Assembly: GCA_028703745.1 (NCBI GenBank)
Contig: JAQVME010000021.1
Coordinates: forward strand, 1 to 11,780
Length of the DNA: 11,780 nucleotides
Direction: 5' to 3'
Source: Clostridia bacterium
Lineage (GTDB): Bacteria > Bacillota > Clostridia > Christensenellales > DTU072
The notes beneath the pieces were generated by a model. It had not been told where the DNA came from and did not search any database. It was given only the letters and a program-made list of their open reading frames with translations. Positions 1-7,367 of this stretch are shown here, piece by piece; within the stretch, counting starts at the first letter, position 1, and each line of letters begins with the position of its first letter. The translations under genes and the position numbers were made by a program.

Positions 1-1037
1 GGCTCACGGTTATCACGTATAGTTTCGACAAAATCTCTGGTGCAATTGATAAAAGAGTCTTGCCAATCGCAAGGCATATCCCGAAATTCCGTCAGCTTTC
101 CGTCACGGTACATCGCTACGGGCGCTACGTCCGGAAGCAGCGTTGCCGTGCATCTCGTCACCCACAAGATGCCCCGCGAGCCTGTTATTTCCATTCTTTC
201 GTCGCATGTGTAATACTTGCTGTCTATGTACATATCCTTTGATGTGGTGACGTCAAAAACACCGTAAATCTTGCTGTTTTTGTGCTTCCACATTATTGTC
301 GCCGGCGCATCCTGATATACTCCCGGGATTACCGGAGTATAGTCTATCCAAGCGTTTACCTTCTCTACGTCACCGAGCATATTCATAATGATAGAAAACT
401 TGTGGTAGCCGTCGTCAAAAATGACCGGACCGCCGCCCGAAAGAGTTTCGTTGAGGCGCCAAGTCCAAGATAGGGTATCCACTTTCCAGCCTGTGGGCTT
501 CAATTCGTCCATGCTTACGCCTGCGGCTTTTGCGCGCATTTTTGCGGCGGGAGCGTTCAAGGAACACAGAGAGCAGTTGTTCATTTTGTAGCGCATACCT
601 TGCGGCTCTCCGATTTCGCCGTCGTCTAGCATTTTTTTTGCCAGCTGATACGGCGGATAAAATACGAAGTTCTCATAAACGCGCAGCTTCACGTTGTTCT
701 GTTTCGCCGCAGCTATCATACGATCGCACTCTTCAAGGTTCATTGCCATGGGCTTTTGTACGGAGACATGCTTGCCCGCGTTGCACGCAAGCACAGTCAT
801 TTCGCAATGCAGGTGATGAGGAACGATGATTTCGACGCCCGTGACGTCAATGTCAGCCAGCACCGCCTCATAGCTTTCATAGATTTTTGGCACGCCGTAC
901 TCCTCGGCGAATTTCTTTGCGGCGGACATGTTTTTGTCATATACGCCATAAAGCTCGGCGTCGGCGTTGTCCTTGTAGCCTGCCACATGCAGCGTAGCTA
1001 TTCTTCCGCAACCGACAATAACAAATTTCATTTTCAT
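1..1037 (-). CDS. Gfo/Idh/MocA-family NAD(P)-dependent oxidoreductase (3' end outside window)
   Basis: Predicted cytoplasmic NAD(P)-dependent dehydrogenase acting on a sugar, inositol-like or related hydroxy compound; the substrate cannot be read from the sequence. Seen: 345 codons, then the window ends, so the C-terminus is missing. The N-terminal Rossmann motif is VGCGRIA (residues 8-14). The family's Glu-Lys-Pro motif appears as Gln-Lys-Pro (QKP, 94-96) in the context GKHVSVQKPMA. A family-typical GGG...D-G-x-H stretch (201-212) probably carries the catalytic-site histidine. A CxxC pair (Cys155, Cys158) sits in a segment that looks inserted relative to short family members. The start at 1037 is preferred over the in-frame ATG at 1031 because AGGAGG (1045-1050) lies 7 bases upstream of it. 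It is the second gene of an operon, 12 bases after the TPP-enzyme stop codon. The family call is secure; the reaction is unknown. Confidence 0.9.
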   Translation of the reverse strand, partial: MKMKFVIVGCGRIATLHVAGYKDNADAELYGVYDKNMSAAKKFAEEYGVPKIYESYEAVLADIDVTGVEIIVPHHLHCEMTVLACNAGKHVSVQKPMAMNLEECDRMIAAAKQNNVKLRVYENFVFYPPYQLAKKMLDDGEIGEPQGMRYKMNNCSLCSLNAPAAKMRAKAAGVSMDELKPTGWKVDTLSWTWRLNETLSGGGPVIFDDGYHKFSIIMNMLGDVEKVNAWIDYTPVIPGVYQDAPATIMWKHKNSKIYGVFDVTTSKDMYIDSKYYTCDERMEITGSRGILWVTRCTATLLPDVAPVAMYRDGKLTEFRDMPCDWQDSFINCTRDFVETIRDNRE

Positions 1038-1044
1038 GACCGTG

Positions 1045-1050
1045 TCCTCC
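1045..1050 (-). promoter_or_regulatory. Shine-Dalgarno AGGAGG overlapping upstream stop codon
   Basis: On the minus strand the sequence reads TAG-GAGGACACGGTC-ATG. The TAG stop of the TPP enzyme (1050-1052) overlaps the perfect AGGAGG of the oxidoreductase by three bases. This fixes the start at 1037 with a 7-base spacer and suggests translational coupling of the two genes. Confidence 0.85.
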
Positions 1051-2840
1051 TATATGGTTTCTTGAGTTATGGCTTTTTCGTATACCGCGCGGCGCGCTTC
1101 GTCGTACGCGGGGATGGGTACGTCCCACCAGCCGAAGGCCTTTCCTCCCGTAAACGGGTATTCACGGCTGACCTCGAGGTATATAAACGCCGGCTTGTTG
1201 TCGGCTATTGCCTTATCCATTACTTTCTTTGTGTCGGCAAGGTCTTTCAATTCGTAGGTGTTTATGCCGAAGGCCTGCGAAATAGCCTTGAAATCGGGAG
1301 TGTACACCTCGCCGCCCTTCATAAAATCGTTGCCGAAGGCGGCTTCCTTGCCCAATACGTCGGTTTGCAAATCCTTTATTGCCATCCACCCCGAATTGTT
1401 CGCCATTACTACTATGACGGGTATACCGTATTGCGCCATTGTCGAAAGCTCCTGCATAATCATCATAAAATCGCCGTCTCCGAGCAAGGCGATTACCGGT
1501 CTTTCCGGAGCCGCAAGTTTTGCGCCCATGGCGGCAGGCACCGCCCAGCCCATAGCCGAAAAGCCGCCCGTCGTCAAATTGCAGTAGGGCTGCTTGTAGC
1601 AATATTCTTGGAAAAGCTGCGCCTGAGTATTACCTGAAGATGTGGAAATAATGGCATTCTCGGGCAGTACTTCGTTAAGTTCGCCTATCAGTTGCGAAAT
1701 TGTCATATCCTTCGAGGGCTGCGACCTGATTTTTTTCAAGTACTCCGCCCATTGCGCCCTCAGCGCCTTTATTTCCTCAAGATACGCTTTATTGGTTTCA
1801 AACTCGCCAAAGCTATCATTAAGTTTTGCGAGGGCGTCCGTAAGGTCGGCGATTATGCCTATGTCGGCGCCATAATTCTTGCCGATTTCGGCGGCGTCGA
1901 TATCTATATGTATAAGTTTTGTATCCGGGAAATTGAAGCTGACTCCTTTGCGGTAGGAACAGGTCGTCTCATCGGCGAATCTGGTCCCCAGCGCAAGCAC
2001 TACGTCGGCGCTCCTTGCAAGAGCTATGCCTACGGGCGTGCCCTTTGAGCCGGTATGGAAGCCGTATTGCGGATGATTCTCGGCGACTGCGCCCTTGCCC
2101 TGCAACGTGGTTATGACCGCCGCGCCCCATTTTTCGGCTAAAGCCAATATTTCTTTGCCGACTCTTGCCTTCAGCGCGCCGCCTCCTGCAAGTATCAGCG
2201 GTCTTTTTGCGGTCTTCATCAGAGCCACGGCTTTTTTTATGTAATCCGTATCGGCTGCAGGCAGCGAGCCTGAGCGGCTTATTTCCGGGGACATAAGCTG
2301 ACAATCGGCGCTCTCCGCCTGAATATCCATAGGCACAGCCAGCACACACGGGCCGCTTCTGCCGGTAGTCATAAAATTGAACGCGCGCCTAACTATTTTT
2401 GGCAACTGTTTTATGCTTTCGACGCGCCAACTGCGCTTTGCAAGCGGCTCCAGACTTCTTATTATGTTGCTGTCCTGATACCGTTCAACCTCTTGCAACA
2501 CGCCTACGCCCTTCATATGAGTGTGGGTGTCGCCGCATATTTGAAGAAAAGCTGTGGAATCGACATAGGCAGTGCCAAGTCCAATGGCCGTGTTCAGCGT
2601 GCCGGGACCTATTGATGCAAAAGTCGCCAGCGGCTTGCCGCATACGCGGAAATATCCGTCTGCTATGGCGGTCGCCGCTTGCTCGTGCTTGACTTGTATG
2701 TACTTTATGTTGCCTGCCGCCTCTTCCTTTCGTATGGCGTCAAACAAACCCAGCACACCGTGACCCGGAATACCCAGTATATACGGCACCTTTTCGTTCA
2801 CCAGCTGTTTAACGACTATCTCTCCGCCTGTTAATTTCAT
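1050..2840 (-). CDS. Thiamine-diphosphate-dependent enzyme, acetolactate synthase/IolD-like superfamily
   Basis: Predicted TPP-dependent carboligase, decarboxylase or C-C hydrolase of 596 residues, close to the usual length of acetolactate synthase large subunits and slightly shorter than IolD. Three domains are visible. The N-terminal pyrimidine-binding domain (about 1-175) carries the activating glutamate in VKHEQAA (Glu53) and an SIGPGTLN turn (76-83). The central Rossmann-like domain (about 195-345) includes LILAGGGA and LIHIDIDAAEIG. The C-terminal pyrophosphate-binding domain (about 380-575) has the metal/TPP signature GDGDF (454-458) with NN at 481-482. There is no signal peptide. The VLQEVE stretch (114-119) and the HIDIDAAEIGKNY stretch recall IolD and acetolactate synthase. 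Pairing with a Gfo/Idh dehydrogenase also recalls inositol-type catabolism, but no other iol gene is in view, so a specific name is not justified. GGAGGA (2848-2853) lies 7 bases before the ATG. First gene of the operon. Confidence 0.9.
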   Translation of the reverse strand: MKLTGGEIVVKQLVNEKVPYILGIPGHGVLGLFDAIRKEEAAGNIKYIQVKHEQAATAIADGYFRVCGKPLATFASIGPGTLNTAIGLGTAYVDSTAFLQICGDTHTHMKGVGVLQEVERYQDSNIIRSLEPLAKRSWRVESIKQLPKIVRRAFNFMTTGRSGPCVLAVPMDIQAESADCQLMSPEISRSGSLPAADTDYIKKAVALMKTAKRPLILAGGGALKARVGKEILALAEKWGAAVITTLQGKGAVAENHPQYGFHTGSKGTPVGIALARSADVVLALGTRFADETTCSYRKGVSFNFPDTKLIHIDIDAAEIGKNYGADIGIIADLTDALAKLNDSFGEFETNKAYLEEIKALRAQWAEYLKKIRSQPSKDMTISQLIGELNEVLPENAIISTSSGNTQAQLFQEYCYKQPYCNLTTGGFSAMGWAVPAAMGAKLAAPERPVIALLGDGDFMMIMQELSTMAQYGIPVIVVMANNSGWMAIKDLQTDVLGKEAAFGNDFMKGGEVYTPDFKAISQAFGINTYELKDLADTKKVMDKAIADNKPAFIYLEVSREYPFTGGKAFGWWDVPIPAYDEARRAVYEKAITQETI

Positions 2841-2878
2841 ATAAAAATCCTCCGAATAATATCTATATTTATACTTAA

Positions 2879-2907
2879 ATTATCGGTTAATACGCAAAAG
2901 CTGTCAA
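2879..2907 (-). promoter_or_regulatory. Sigma-A promoter for the TPP enzyme/oxidoreductase operon
   Basis: On the minus strand a perfect -35 TTGACA (2902-2907) is followed by a 17-base spacer and GATAAT (2879-2884), one mismatch from TATAAT. The expected transcription start is near 2872, giving a leader of about 30 bases that holds the GGAGGA ribosome binding site. No terminator or riboswitch fits in this short leader. Confidence 0.8.
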
Positions 2908-2943
2908 TACTCAATATGCAACTTGGTTGCGTATTATGCAACC
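2891..2943 (-). promoter_or_regulatory. Cluster of TAYGCAA half-sites; candidate operator
   Basis: Three half-sites alternate in orientation just upstream of the -35 box: TATGCAAC (2915-2922), GTTGCGTA (2926-2933, reverse orientation) and TATGCAAC (2935-2942). The last two lie inside a 19-bp inverted repeat with perfect 6-bp arms, GGTTGC...GCAACC (2925-2943). A degenerate fourth copy, TACGCAAA (2891-2898), lies in the promoter spacer. The two forward TATGCAAC copies are exactly 20 bp apart, about two helical turns. This is the pattern expected for cooperative binding of a dimeric transcription factor; which factor is unknown. Because the region also precedes the plus-strand gene at 3018, it may affect both directions. 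Confidence 0.6.
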
Positions 2944-3017
2944 TATTATCTTTGTCAAAAATAAATCAAGACAAAAACGGCGCCGGCGTTGTATTAAAAG
3001 AGCAATTAGTATAGAAT

Positions 3018-4571
3018 ATGTATATGAAAATTTTGTATTGCGGCGTCAGCTCAAAATATATCCATACCTTGCCGGCAGGCTGGTTTCTCGCAGAGTATTT
3101 GCATTCAAGAGGCATCGCCGTTTCGGAAATGTACCGCAATGTCAACGAAGACTATCAAAGCGTATTACAACAGGTTCTGGACTATAACGCCGACGTTCTG
3201 TTATTTTCGGTGTATATTTTCAACGTCAACTTCGTAAAAAGGCTGGCCGAAGAAATAAAGGAATTGCGCCCGTCATGCGCTATCATCGCAGGCGGTCCCG
3301 AAGTCGATGCCGACTTCCCCGCCGACCATATTATTTTTGGTGAAGGCGAAAAAGCTCTGCACAAATTGCTAACGGAGGGCGAACCGAGGCTAGTATGCGC
3401 AGAGAACTTCTCTTCTCTTGACGAAATTCCCTCTCCCTACACGGCGCAAAGGCTACAGAGCAGCCGCAACAAGCTCATCTATTACGAATCCTCGCGCGGT
3501 TGTCCATTTCGCTGCGCCTATTGCACTGCCGGACAAACCGTAGGAGTGCGGTACTTCTCTCTTGAACGCGTAAAAAAGGACTTGATTGAAATAGTCAAAT
3601 CAGGCGCAAAAATAATAAAGTTCACAGACCGCACCTTCAACGCAGACTATCGGCGCGCCGATGACATCATACGCTTCATAGCCGAGACCTTCGGCGGGCA
3701 TAAGGTGTGCTTCCATTTTGAGGTTGGCGGCGATCTTTTTAAGCAATCGACACTTGAGCTTCTCAAAAAGCTGCCCGACGGACTGGTGCAAATAGAGGCA
3801 GGCGTGCAATCGCTGAACTCAAGCAGCCTTGCCGCCGTCAACCGCTCTTTTGAAAAAGAAATATTTATAAAAAACATCTCGGAGATACTCTCGCGCGGCA
3901 ATGTCCATACGCATCTCGATTTGATAGCAGGACTGCCGCACGAAACAATGGACAGCTTCGCACTCGCCATAAATGAAGTATCGGCATTACGACCGCACAT
4001 GCTGCAACTGGGCTTTCTGAAATTTCTCAAAGGCACTCCCATAAGGCACGGCTATAACGCAAAATATTCTCCGCAAGCGCCTTACGAGGTAATCTCCACG
4101 CCGGATATGTCGGAAGATGATTTCAAAAAGTTGAAAGCTGTCGCCGCCGTAGTAGACAAAATATATAATAGTGGACGCTTCTACTATACTTTGGAATACC
4201 TTTTCGGCAGTTTCGGCAATCCTTATGCCGTTTTTTGCGCAATAGCGGATTTCTTCAGCACTTTGAAAGAAGAAAGTGTAAACAGCTTAACCGGTCTTTA
4301 TGGCGCGGTGCTGGACTTTCTTGGCGGCTCGGAAAAAGCCCGTGAACTCTTGCGGTTTGATTTTCTCGTGTCGAACAATTCGAGAAAAATACCGCGTATT
4401 TTACAACGCGGTCATTCTTCCTGTTTCAAAAAATTCCTCGCAGGAGGCAAGGCATCGAAGGATTTTTTGTTCGGCGAATTCCTGCGCGACGGCAGGCTGC
4501 TGATAATCAGGTTTGATTATACAAAAAAGCACCCTGTCACAGGGCGCTACGCTTTTGAAGTAATATCCTAA
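3018..4571 (+). CDS. B12-binding-type radical SAM protein, DUF4080-like
   Basis: Predicted cytoplasmic 4Fe-4S/S-adenosylmethionine enzyme of 517 residues with unknown substrate. Residues about 3-125 form a B12-binding-like Rossmann domain (KILYCGVSSKYIHTLP, then AGGPEVDADFPADHIIFGEGE), but the lower-ligand motif DxHxxG is absent. The radical SAM core (about 150-345) has CxxxCxxC at Cys162, Cys166 and Cys169 within SSRGCPFRCAYC. It is followed by IKFTDRTFNAD (200-210), FHFEVGGDL (232-240) and IEAGVQSLN (259-267), all typical of the group. The C-terminal 170 residues, ending in RFDYTKKHPVTGRYAFEVIS, resemble DUF4080. Two starts are possible, ATG 3018 and ATG 3024; neither has a clear Shine-Dalgarno, and 3024 fits the usual MKIL start of the family. 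It is monocistronic and convergent with the membrane protein at 4568-4855. Known relatives are mostly uncharacterised. Confidence 0.88.
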   Translation: MYMKILYCGVSSKYIHTLPAGWFLAEYLHSRGIAVSEMYRNVNEDYQSVLQQVLDYNADVLLFSVYIFNVNFVKRLAEEIKELRPSCAIIAGGPEVDADFPADHIIFGEGEKALHKLLTEGEPRLVCAENFSSLDEIPSPYTAQRLQSSRNKLIYYESSRGCPFRCAYCTAGQTVGVRYFSLERVKKDLIEIVKSGAKIIKFTDRTFNADYRRADDIIRFIAETFGGHKVCFHFEVGGDLFKQSTLELLKKLPDGLVQIEAGVQSLNSSSLAAVNRSFEKEIFIKNISEILSRGNVHTHLDLIAGLPHETMDSFALAINEVSALRPHMLQLGFLKFLKGTPIRHGYNAKYSPQAPYEVISTPDMSEDDFKKLKAVAAVVDKIYNSGRFYYTLEYLFGSFGNPYAVFCAIADFFSTLKEESVNSLTGLYGAVLDFLGGSEKARELLRFDFLVSNNSRKIPRILQRGHSSCFKKFLAGGKASKDFLFGEFLRDGRLLIIRFDYTKKHPVTGRYAFEVIS

Positions 4572-4855
4572 ATTACCGGCAGTACCACGGCTACGATTAT
4601 TATTATGACGCAAACAAAATACAGCAGTTTTGCCGGCAATTTCTTTGTGCGGCAAAATCTCCAGCCGACAACTCCCGTCACAATGAAAAGCATTATTATT
4701 ACCACGCTTTGCATTGTTTGAAGGATATTTGATTGCACGTTCAGCTTACCTAGAATGGATTGCACCAGATAGACAAGAGCCGCCACTATAAAGGTATAGA
4801 AGGCGACTTTGGCTAATGTGCTCTTGCTCCTTTCGGGCTCTTTCTTTTTCGGCAT
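4568..4855 (-). CDS. Small membrane protein with three predicted helices
   Basis: Protein of 95 residues not assignable to a known family. It starts with a charged cytoplasmic segment (MPKKKEPERSKS). Three hydrophobic stretches follow at about 17-36, 48-65 and 76-95, the last ending at the C-terminus (VCVIIIIVAVVLPVI). A basic loop (RFCRTKKLPAK, 66-76) precedes the third helix. GGGGGGA lies 4 bases upstream of the ATG. The gene follows the glycosidase-like gene by 64 bases on the same strand and could be co-transcribed with it or use a -10 element at 4885-4890. Its TAG stop overlaps the TAA stop of the radical SAM gene. The coding call rests on the hydrophobic pattern, the ribosome binding site and the fit between neighbours; the function is unknown. 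Confidence 0.72.
   Translation of the reverse strand: MPKKKEPERSKSTLAKVAFYTFIVAALVYLVQSILGKLNVQSNILQTMQSVVIIMLFIVTGVVGWRFCRTKKLPAKLLYFVCVIIIIVAVVLPVI
4628..4657 (+). repeat. Perfect 8-bp inverted repeat TTTTGCCG/CGGCAAAA
   Basis: The arms at 4628-4635 and 4650-4657 are exact reverse complements with a 14-base loop. They lie 57 bases beyond the radical SAM stop codon and inside the convergent membrane-protein gene. The structure could end or stabilise the radical SAM transcript, but no run of T follows it, so it is not called a standard terminator. It may be chance within coding sequence. Confidence 0.35.
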
Positions 4856-4884
4856 AGTTCCCCCTTTTTTATGTGTATACTCAT

Positions 4885-4890
4885 ATTATA
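4885..4890 (-). promoter_or_regulatory. Possible -10 element for the small membrane protein
   Basis: A perfect TATAAT reads on the minus strand 30 bases before the ATG at 4855. No good -35 is seen; the hexamer 17 bases upstream is GGTATT. It may be a weak or activator-dependent promoter, or chance in an AT-rich gap. Confidence 0.35.
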
Positions 4891-4919
4891 TCTTCAAATG
4901 CCGGCTGAATACCGTTTTT

Positions 4920-7361
4920 CTATTTTATTATTTCCATTGACCAGTTGCCAAGGTCCAGCCCGCCGCAGCCATGTTTGTCTGAAATTATGTGCGGAGGGTA
5001 GGCGTGCATTGCCGCGTCGTTCTTCAACTGCTCCGAAGGCGCGCCGCCGTCGAAAGGAGCTATCATCAAAGAAAAAGTCTGGCGGCCTCCGCTGTACGAC
5101 GGAGCCAACGGGTCGTATTGCGCCGCTTGTGATACCGCTACGGTTGCCACAAGCTCGTGCCGCCTTGTGGGATAATCCAGCTGCTTGCCAAAATAGGTGC
5201 CGTGTGGATTTATGAGGAGCCTGTCCTTATCGCCGTCCTTTCTCAACCTCATTCGGGCGAAGGCGAAATTGTTATCGGCGGTGACTGCCTGCGACAACAA
5301 TATGCCCTGTTCGCCGTTCGATGCCGCCACCCAGCCTGCGGTAATGGCGTTGTTCAACGAATCGATTTCTTTGTTGGTCGAGAAGGTGCCGTAATTGAGG
5401 TCAAACGAGCTTGTTTTTCCAAAATAATTGTGCTTAATGACTTTTATGGGGCTAGCGTCATTGCCTCTAAAGGACGGTATGATTTCAAACGGCGCCACCT
5501 GTCTCCATCTGGTATCCCAGCCTCTTTTGAGATTTTTTGCTTTATGCTTGTTGGGCTTGAAGTCGGGAGTCCTTGGATACGACGCTTCAACGTCCACGTA
5601 CACATAAGGCAACGCGCCGTTGATGATAAATTTTTGCGTAAATCTGATTTTTTCGCCGATGTCCAGCTCGCCTGTTCTCGTAAGCATAGCCGTGTCCGTG
5701 CCGATATATTCCGTGGCTATCTCCGCTTTGATGCACCGAACGATTTTGCCGTCGTATTCCACCCAAAAATCCATAGAACCTTCCTCGGTTACCGGCGTCC
5801 CTTTATAAAAGACAACCAAACTTCCGTCTACATCTGCCTTTATGGCTACATCGGAATTTGATATAGCGTTTTCGGAGAGCAGCACGCTTCTGACGGCGTC
5901 ACTGCCACCTTCTATCAAGTCAATATCCAGCGCCTTAGCGGCGTTTTTTGTGACGGCGCGCAATTCATAGCCGTCAAAGCTCTTAAATACAAAAGAGTCG
6001 AGAACCTGTCCGTCGGCTACAATTGCAAGCTTTTTTTGCGCAAGACTGTCGTCTATTTTTATTCTAATTAAGCCTCTCTTGTCGCCCTCGCCGAAATAAG
6101 GCTGTTGGAAAACTGCCTTCATTCCTGCGGCTTTCAGCGCGCCTTCGGCTTTTTTGAGAATGGCTTGTGATTCGTCAACGCAATTTTTTACGCTTTCGGC
6201 TGCCACCTCGAGCCTGGGCACGCACATAACCGGCGTAGACAGCCCGAAATGCGTAGTCGAAAGAGTGAGTATCCTCTTCTCAAGCGCCAACGCAATCTCC
6301 TTTTCCACATCGGTACCGGCAAGCTCCGCAACGGCTCTTGCGTATTCGCAAAGCGTTCTAGCTCTGTCTATGCCCGACCATAGCTTGGCATTATCAAGTT
6401 TGTCCGACCACGGCGACAGGCTGTCAAAGCTGCCGTCGGCGGTGTCTTGGGTGAACTTAACCTCGCCTATCGGCGGATGACTCTTCAAATAATCGTAAGG
6501 CGTGTCAAATACGACATAATCGAGGTCCTGCACCTGCTTAATCATATGCGCCAGACCGCCCTCCCACAATAGCTTGTCCTTGTCGCGCAGTACGAATTCC
6601 GAAAGGAAGGTATTGAAATAGCCTCTCCAATAATCATCGTCGGCATCCATATCCACAAGCACCAGCAAATCCTTTGGCTCTTTCATGGCAAGCTGCTGCT
6701 TGCGAAGGTATTTCATATACGCTTTTATGCCGAGGTTGTCGAATACGTCGGCGACCCCCACCGCGGGAATAACAATAATTTTGTCGTCCTCGGGTTTGTA
6801 CCAAAGCGGATTGAAACGTTGCTCAAACGGCAACAGCGGCACAAAATTTGAGAAGCCGTTGAAAGGTATACAACTGTAAAACAACGTTATTGCCTCTACG
6901 CCGTGCTTTTTGTAAAGCGGCACCAGCGCCGGAGTCATCATACACTCCTGCGAGCGCACTACGGGAGCGTACTGCTTGAAAAGGTCTTTTAGCCCCGAGC
7001 CTGCCTTGTTGGAGAGAGTTTTTGACATCATTAGGTCGAACTCCTCGGTGGTGTGCGAAGAAACAAGTCCGTTGTTGTAGCTCATGATTTCCATCTCGTC
7101 CACGCCGCTGTTGACCCTCTGTTGCAACCGTTCAAGAATATCCGGACAGTATTGCGGAATAAGCTTCTCGAGAGAAAAATAGTTCTCAGAATCCCACGTT
7201 CCGCGTACCGGCACACCCTTAGCATTGTACTTATCCAGTACGTTGAGAATGTATCGGATTATTCTTATATCCTTGGCAAAGCCGCTGTCGTCGGGCTTGT
7301 CACCTCTGTAGGAATGATAAAAGTTGATGTGGAACCTGAACGCTAAATGTATTTTTGCCAT
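4920..7361 (-). CDS. Putative glycoside hydrolase-like protein (distant GH38/GH57 type)
   Basis: Large protein of 813 residues, probably cytoplasmic because no signal peptide or membrane segment is seen. The N-terminal 300 residues look like a (beta/alpha) barrel of the GH38/GH57/polysaccharide-deacetylase superfamily: AFRFHINFYHSYRGD (7-21), GTWDSEN (54-60), EIMSYNNG (91-98), VRSQECMMTP (135-144), LLVLVDMDADDDYW (232-245) and LLWEGGLAHM (264-273). A helical segment follows (about 324-412), including RILTLSTTHFGLSTPVM (363-379), similar in layout to the middle domain of GH38 alpha-mannosidases. The rest (about 420-813) looks beta-rich, as in their C-terminal domains. The classical GH38 zinc motif HxHxD is not present as such; His11 and His16 are separated differently. 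AAGGAAGG (7369-7376) lies 7 bases before the ATG, and a strong promoter is at 7391-7419. The hydrolase label is inferred from fold pattern; the substrate is unknown and the protein may not be a glycosidase. Confidence 0.6.
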   Translation of the reverse strand: MAKIHLAFRFHINFYHSYRGDKPDDSGFAKDIRIIRYILNVLDKYNAKGVPVRGTWDSENYFSLEKLIPQYCPDILERLQQRVNSGVDEMEIMSYNNGLVSSHTTEEFDLMMSKTLSNKAGSGLKDLFKQYAPVVRSQECMMTPALVPLYKKHGVEAITLFYSCIPFNGFSNFVPLLPFEQRFNPLWYKPEDDKIIVIPAVGVADVFDNLGIKAYMKYLRKQQLAMKEPKDLLVLVDMDADDDYWRGYFNTFLSEFVLRDKDKLLWEGGLAHMIKQVQDLDYVVFDTPYDYLKSHPPIGEVKFTQDTADGSFDSLSPWSDKLDNAKLWSGIDRARTLCEYARAVAELAGTDVEKEIALALEKRILTLSTTHFGLSTPVMCVPRLEVAAESVKNCVDESQAILKKAEGALKAAGMKAVFQQPYFGEGDKRGLIRIKIDDSLAQKKLAIVADGQVLDSFVFKSFDGYELRAVTKNAAKALDIDLIEGGSDAVRSVLLSENAISNSDVAIKADVDGSLVVFYKGTPVTEEGSMDFWVEYDGKIVRCIKAEIATEYIGTDTAMLTRTGELDIGEKIRFTQKFIINGALPYVYVDVEASYPRTPDFKPNKHKAKNLKRGWDTRWRQVAPFEIIPSFRGNDASPIKVIKHNYFGKTSSFDLNYGTFSTNKEIDSLNNAITAGWVAASNGEQGILLSQAVTADNNFAFARMRLRKDGDKDRLLINPHGTYFGKQLDYPTRRHELVATVAVSQAAQYDPLAPSYSGGRQTFSLMIAPFDGGAPSEQLKNDAAMHAYPPHIISDKHGCGGLDLGNWSMEIIK

Positions 7362-7367
7362 AAAAAA

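Noticed and set aside
60..473. Two short plus-strand open frames near the left edge
   Set aside because: Both lie antisense to the Gfo/Idh gene, which has clear motifs and continues to the window edge.
756..1637. Plus-strand open frame of 293 codons
   Set aside because: Antisense to the oxidoreductase and TPP-enzyme genes, composition atypical, no ribosome binding site or family signature.
5157..5861. Plus-strand open frame of 234 codons
   Set aside because: Lies opposite the glycosidase-like gene with no recognisable domain; treated as a shadow frame.
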